Source of the DNA: Oxydemutator sp963693105
Lineage (GTDB): Bacteria; Pseudomonadota; Gammaproteobacteria; Poriferisulfidales; Oxydemutatoraceae
Reading direction: 5' to 3'
Assembly (NCBI GenBank): GCA_963693105.1
Contig: OY843752.1
Span: 930,001-994,000 of the forward strand
DNA length: 64,000 nt
Numbering within the stretch: the stretch's first letter is position 1; each line of letters begins with the position of its first letter. The position numbers and the translations under genes were made by a program. Below, one piece after another: positions 61,187 through 64,000 of the stretch. Below the pieces are notes generated by a model. The model was not told the origin of the DNA. It was given only the letters and a program-made list of their open reading frames with translations, and ran no database searches.

Positions 61187-61230
61187 TCACGACGGACGGC
61201 TACCCGGATGGGTTCCGGCCTGAAACAAAA

Positions 61231-61268
61231 ACCCGCGGTTTGGCATTCGCCGTCCGCGGGTTTTTTTT
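61231..61268 (+). terminator. Terminator of RiPP cassette 3
   Basis: Same outer stem ACCCGCGG / CCGCGGGT and eight T as the neighbours; one loop base differs (TTTGGC versus TTCGGC). Confidence 0.92.
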
Positions 61269-61350
61269 GCGCGGCCTGCGCGGTTGCGCCGCGTCTTGAT
61301 GAAGCCCCGGATCTCGTCATGGTTCGCGGGCTGACTTCGGGCGCACCCGT

Positions 61351-61399
61351 TCAGACACCTGTGTCAGTATTGATTTCCGGTCTCCGGTTGGCGTATAGT
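61351..61399 (+). promoter_or_regulatory. Promoter and operator-like box of RiPP cassette 4
   Basis: Box TCAGACACCTGTGTCAG (61351-61367), TTGATT (61370-61375), 18-bp spacer, TATAGT (61394-61399). Box identical to that of cassette 3. Confidence 0.78.
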
Positions 61400-61439
61400 G
61401 AACCGGCAAACTTGAACAACAGTTACAGGAGGCTACATT

Positions 61440-61895
61440 ATGAAAAATCAAGACAACATGGCAAATCAGCCGACAACGCCGGAGGCCTTCTCCGCGAGGA
61501 TATCGGCCCATTACACGGCGGACGCGGCTTTCCGCACCGCCTTTGACAAGAACCCGAAAGAGGCGCTGTCAAAAGCCCTCGGCTGGGAAATACCGTCCGA
61601 TGTAAAAATCGAGGTTCATCGCAACAAAGACAAATGTTTTCATATCACGCTGCCGTCGGCGGATGCAGTAACGGAACTGTCGGATGAGGACGCTGCAAAC
61701 GTGTCCGGCGGCTTTTTCGGTCCTAATGTCGTTCGTGAGTGGAGCAAGCCGTCTCCCACGTTCAGCCCGGAGCAGAATGAACGGCTGAACTACCTGGCGA
61801 TGAGACACCATGCAGGCTACATGCACCCTGATGGCAATCTTAGCAGAGAGGAATTCAATGAAATGTTAAGCATGACGGGCGGGACACCCATTTAA
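61440..61895 (+). CDS. NHLP-leader peptide precursor 4
   Basis: 151 residues behind CAGGAGG. Residues 1-93 differ from precursor 3 at three positions only (Thr12, Ala46, Ile51). After Gly90-Gly91 and FF, the segment GPNVVREWSKPSPT replaces the 16-residue segment of precursor 3, and from FSPEQ to the end only four of 44 residues differ. The same EF-hand-like loop is kept. The pattern is that of a duplicated leader with a diversified post-cleavage segment. Confidence 0.82.
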   Translation: MKNQDNMANQPTTPEAFSARISAHYTADAAFRTAFDKNPKEALSKALGWEIPSDVKIEVHRNKDKCFHITLPSADAVTELSDEDAANVSGGFFGPNVVREWSKPSPTFSPEQNERLNYLAMRHHAGYMHPDGNLSREEFNEMLSMTGGTPI

Positions 61896-61938
61896 ACACG
61901 ACGGACGGCCACCCGGATGGGTTCCGGCCTGAAACAAA

Positions 61939-61976
61939 ACCCGCGGTTCGGCATTCGCCGTCCGCGGGTTTTTTTT
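61939..61976 (+). terminator. Terminator of RiPP cassette 4
   Basis: ACCCGCGG / CCGCGGGT stem, inner CGGC/GCCG, eight T. It closes the array and precedes the motor-like genes by 63 bp. Confidence 0.92.
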
Positions 61977-62038
61977 GCGCCGCCTGCGCGGTTGCGCCGC
62001 GTCCCGGGCGCCGCGGCGGTGTGATACTATCGGGAATT

Positions 62039-62806
62039 ATGGAACGGCCTTCCGGTTTCAGTTCGGCGGACGGCGGCGGTGTATTCGCATTGCGCCTGCA
62101 AGCGCCCGCGCACGCGCTTTTTCTTCAATGGCTGATTTTTTTCTCCGTGCTCGCGTTCATCCTGTGGCTGGCGTGGGAGCACGGACTGGCGCAGGACATT
62201 TTCAGAACCGACCCGACCCGGCTGTCCATCGTCATTGCGCTGATTTTTACCGGCGGCACCGTTCATTGCGCGCTGCGCAGCGTGTTTTTGTCCGCGCAAC
62301 TGAACGAACTCGGCAACATCACCGCCAACCCGCGCGCGCTGCGCCTGGACGACGGGCGATTGTCGCTCGCCGGCCGGCCGCTGGCGCCGTCGCTGGTGTC
62401 CGATTACCTCGCCGGCGTTTTCCGCTGCCGCCAGGGGCCGCCCGGCGAGGCCGACCGCCACCAGTGGTCGCGGCTCGACGACGTGCTCGCCGAAGAGGCC
62501 GGCGGCGCCCACGCCACCGGCTGGTTTTTCGCGCAACTGCTGATCAAACTGGGGCTGCTCGGAACGGTCATCGGTTTTATCCTGATGCTGTCCTCGATTA
62601 CCGGCACGGCATCGTTCGAGCCGGAGCACGCGCACGAATTGTTCAGCGAGATGACGCGCGGCATGAGGGTCGCGCTCAACACGACGCTGGTCGGGCTGCT
62701 CGGCACCATCCTGCTCGGTTTTCAGTATCTGCTGCTCGACCGCGCCGCCGACCGGCTGGTCGCCAACGCCGCGCATTTCGCCGAAACCCACTTCTTCGCG
62801 CGGTGA
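62039..62806 (+). CDS. MotA/TolQ/ExbB-family proton-channel-like protein
   Basis: 255 residues. Two N-terminal helices (WLIFFSVLAFILWLAWEHG and IVIALIFTGGTVHCAL) and two C-terminal ones (LIKLGLLGTVIGFILML and NTTLVGLLGTILLGFQYLLL); the G-L-L-G-T-V-x-G and T-x-x-G-L-x-x-x-x motifs are those of ExbB/TolQ/MotA. It would form the stator of a proton-driven motor. The ATG at 62039 has a modest CGGGA upstream. First gene of a four-gene module with overlapping frames. Confidence 0.82.
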   Translation: MERPSGFSSADGGGVFALRLQAPAHALFLQWLIFFSVLAFILWLAWEHGLAQDIFRTDPTRLSIVIALIFTGGTVHCALRSVFLSAQLNELGNITANPRALRLDDGRLSLAGRPLAPSLVSDYLAGVFRCRQGPPGEADRHQWSRLDDVLAEEAGGAHATGWFFAQLLIKLGLLGTVIGFILMLSSITGTASFEPEHAHELFSEMTRGMRVALNTTLVGLLGTILLGFQYLLLDRAADRLVANAAHFAETHFFAR

Positions 62807-62812
62807 CGGGCG

Positions 62813-63424
62813 GTGTCTATCAGGCGACAATCCAGGGCCGACGGCATCGACCCTTTCACCGACCTCCTGTTCAACGTGCTGCTGATTTTCACTTTCCTGT
62901 TCCTGATCGCGATTGTCTTTATGAACCCGCCCGCCAGAACCGGCGCCATTGACCTCAAAGCCGAGTACATCGTCACGGTCAAGTGGCCCGACCACAGCCC
63001 CGACGACATTGACATCTGGGTGCGCGACCCCGACGGCAGAATCGTCTGGTTCAGGAACACCGAGGACGGTTTCATGCACCTCGACCGCGACGACCGCGGC
63101 GTTTCCAACGACACCATCCGCGTGGATGGCGAGGAAATCGTCAACCCGCTGAACCAGGAGGTCATCACCATCCGCCACCTGGTGCCCGGCGAATACACCG
63201 TCAACCTGCACTACTACAAGTCGCTGTCGGAGCAGCCGGTCACCGCCGAGGTCAGCGTCGCGCGGGTCAACCCGTCGCTCGACATCGTGTTCTACGGCAA
63301 GGTCCTGCTGGAGAGGGCCGGCGTCGAGCGCACCGCGGTGCGTTTCAATCTTGAACGCGACGGCGGGGTCGCAGGCATCAACACGCTGCCGAAAGCCCTC
63401 GTCAGCGTCCGGGCGGAAGGATGA
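62813..63424 (+). CDS. ExbD-like membrane protein with periplasmic DUF2135-type domain
   Basis: 203 residues from GTG 62813. IDPFTDLLFNVLLIFTFLFL resembles the ExbD/TolR helix, with the Asp that would carry protons (TDLLFN). The periplasmic part has DDIDIWVRDPDGRIVWF, the DxDxxVxxPxG pattern of YfaP-type (DUF2135) domains, in place of the usual ExbD domain. It overlaps the next gene as ATGA. Confidence 0.7.
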   Translation: MSIRRQSRADGIDPFTDLLFNVLLIFTFLFLIAIVFMNPPARTGAIDLKAEYIVTVKWPDHSPDDIDIWVRDPDGRIVWFRNTEDGFMHLDRDDRGVSNDTIRVDGEEIVNPLNQEVITIRHLVPGEYTVNLHYYKSLSEQPVTAEVSVARVNPSLDIVFYGKVLLERAGVERTAVRFNLERDGGVAGINTLPKALVSVRAEG

Positions 63425-63936
63425 GCGGCGCCATCATCGGCCTCACCGCGGCCTATGTGGCGCTCGCCGTGCTGCTGCTGAGCCTCAACATTTATTCGCG
63501 CTGGCCGCCGTGGGTCAAGGTCGGCGCGGTGGTGCTGACCGGCCTGCTGTATTACGTCACCTACCTGTCGCTCGAATCTTTCCTCGGCTGGCCGGCGCGC
63601 GCCTCGCTGCCGCAGAAATTCATGATGCTGTCCGGGAGCATAGACGAGCCCGACGAGGAGACCGGCAGCCAGGGCGCCATTTACATCTGGGCCGTGTCGC
63701 TGGACGACGACCGCCTCGCCGACGACCCGCGCGCCTACCGCGTGCCTTATTCGCGGCAGTCGCACGAGCAGGTCGGCGCCGCCCTCAGGCAATTGCGCGA
63801 CGGCATCGTGCAGGTCGGCGAGGTCGAGGAGGGGTCGCGCCGGCGCACGCGCGGCATCGGCAGCCTGTGGTCGGACGAGAAGGTCTCGCGCATCGTGATT
63901 TACGATCTGCCGGACCCCGATCTGCCGGACAAGTAA
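63421..63936 (+). CDS. Membrane protein of unknown function in the motor-like module
   Basis: 171 residues. Two transmembrane helices (LTAAYVALAVLLLSLNIYSRW and WVKVGAVVLTGLLYYVTYLSL) followed by a soluble region of about 110 residues that is Asp- and Arg-rich and ends DLPDPDLPDK. No recognised domain. The gene is coupled to the ExbD-like gene by an ATGA overlap. Confidence 0.62.
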   Translation: MSGAIIGLTAAYVALAVLLLSLNIYSRWPPWVKVGAVVLTGLLYYVTYLSLESFLGWPARASLPQKFMMLSGSIDEPDEETGSQGAIYIWAVSLDDDRLADDPRAYRVPYSRQSHEQVGAALRQLRDGIVQVGEVEEGSRRRTRGIGSLWSDEKVSRIVIYDLPDPDLPDK

Positions 63937-63947
63937 CGGGCGCCGGG

Positions 63948-64000
63948 ATGCACTTCGCGCGGTGGTGTTTTGCGGCGGCGGCGTGCGCCGTCATCGCCGC
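63948..64000 (+). CDS. Start of a secreted or membrane protein (partial)
   Basis: MHFARWCFAAAACAVIA runs off the end of the window. It looks like the beginning of a signal peptide. It follows the previous gene by 11 bp and probably belongs to the motor-like operon. Nothing more can be said. Confidence 0.5.
   Translation, partial: MHFARWCFAAAACAVIA

Larger units (their letters stand above)
60511..61224 (+). repeat. Tandem direct repeat, unit A (about 714 bp)
   Basis: From the sequence ACAAAAACCCGCGG, each unit contains the preceding terminator, a conserved 110-bp spacer (GCGCGGCCTGCGCGGTTGCG and onward), the box, the promoter and one precursor gene. Unit A is 714 bp and unit B, starting at 61225, is 709 bp. 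Spacer sequences are nearly identical, indicating a recent duplication. Confidence 0.9.
61225..61933 (+). repeat. Tandem direct repeat, unit B (about 709 bp)
   Basis: Direct copy of the preceding unit. The spacer, promoter and leader differ at only a few positions; the six-base-length difference and most changes lie in the segment after the Gly-Gly codons. A third terminator and a fragment of the spacer (GCGCCGCCTGCGCGGTTGCG) follow at about 61934-62000, the remnant of another unit boundary. Confidence 0.9.

Noticed and set aside
60725..61895. Lantibiotic or thiopeptide core peptides
   Set aside because: No Cys follows the Gly-Gly in precursors 2-4 and only one in precursor 1, so thioether or thiazole-rich products are unlikely.
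59341..61976. CRISPR array as an explanation of the repeated 38-bp hairpins
   Set aside because: Only four copies, spaced by about 540-715 bp with full genes between, each followed by eight T: they are terminators.
1..64000. Mobile elements, prophage or integrase
   Set aside because: No transposase, integrase, terminal inverted repeat or phage gene was recognised; gene order is chromosomal with coherent operons.

Overview
The window is a GC-rich chromosomal segment of a gammaproteobacterium. This is inferred from typical synteny (lon end-hupB-ppiD, methyltransferase-rnhA-dnaQ, holA-proA-nadD-rsfS, a YhdP-type AsmA protein, GltP/DctA-type symporter). Its physiology is that of a lanthanide-using methylotroph or alcohol oxidiser. 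It carries XoxF methanol dehydrogenase with cytochrome and XoxJ, a full pqqABCDE operon, a second PQQ alcohol dehydrogenase, and most of the accessory families that travel with quinoprotein dehydrogenases. No rRNA, transposase, integrase or CRISPR array was seen. The species cannot be named from the sequence alone.

Layout. 0-5 kb: housekeeping genes, two tRNAs and fabI. 5.1-5.6 kb: a solitary RiPP-type precursor with a nitrile-hydratase-like leader peptide (NHLP) and a very hydrophobic core. 5.7-11.8 kb: a four-gene oligopeptide-type ABC importer. 11.9-21.5 kb: replication, NAD, proline and envelope genes. 22.5-27.3 kb: xoxF-xoxG-xoxJ and three further secreted proteins. 27.5-33 kb: pqqABCDE followed by an S33 peptidase and a soluble PQQ sugar dehydrogenase homologue. 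33-38 kb: a MetX-like hydrolase, a SHOCT protein and two tandem duplicated porins. 38-46 kb: a NitT/TauT-type ABC transporter, a SoxYZ-like carrier, cytochrome c and a second PQQ alcohol dehydrogenase. 45.8-49 kb: a Tat-exported histone-deacetylase-fold protein, a secreted DMSP-lyase-like cupin and an ankyrin protein. 49-55 kb: OFA transporter, aldehyde dehydrogenase, acetyl-CoA synthetase and cytochrome c. 55-59.3 kb: a five-gene operon (nitroreductase, binding protein, beta-propeller, ATPase, ABC-2 permease) of the PQQ-associated type homologous to the Lut/Ped lanthanide-uptake systems. 59.4-62 kb: four consecutive one-gene cassettes encoding NHLP-leader peptides. 62-64 kb: an ExbB/ExbD-like motor module running off the end.

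How it fits together. Alcohols are oxidised in the periplasm by two PQQ enzymes that both carry the extra aspartate expected for lanthanide binding. Electrons pass to c-type cytochromes. Aldehyde dehydrogenase plus acetyl-CoA synthetase could complete ethanol oxidation. PQQ is made locally and the Lut/Ped-like transporter plausibly supplies the metal.

The most novel part is the peptide array. Each cassette has its own promoter, a shared 17-bp imperfect-palindrome box just upstream of the -35, a strong ribosome-binding site and a near-identical terminator. The last two cassettes are a tandem duplication of about 710 bp whose leaders are almost identical while the 14-16 residues just after the Gly-Gly site are completely different. 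No modifying enzyme is present nearby. The position between a metal-uptake-like operon and a TonB-motor-like module, plus acidic or EF-hand-like tails, makes a metal-binding role a testable but unproven idea.
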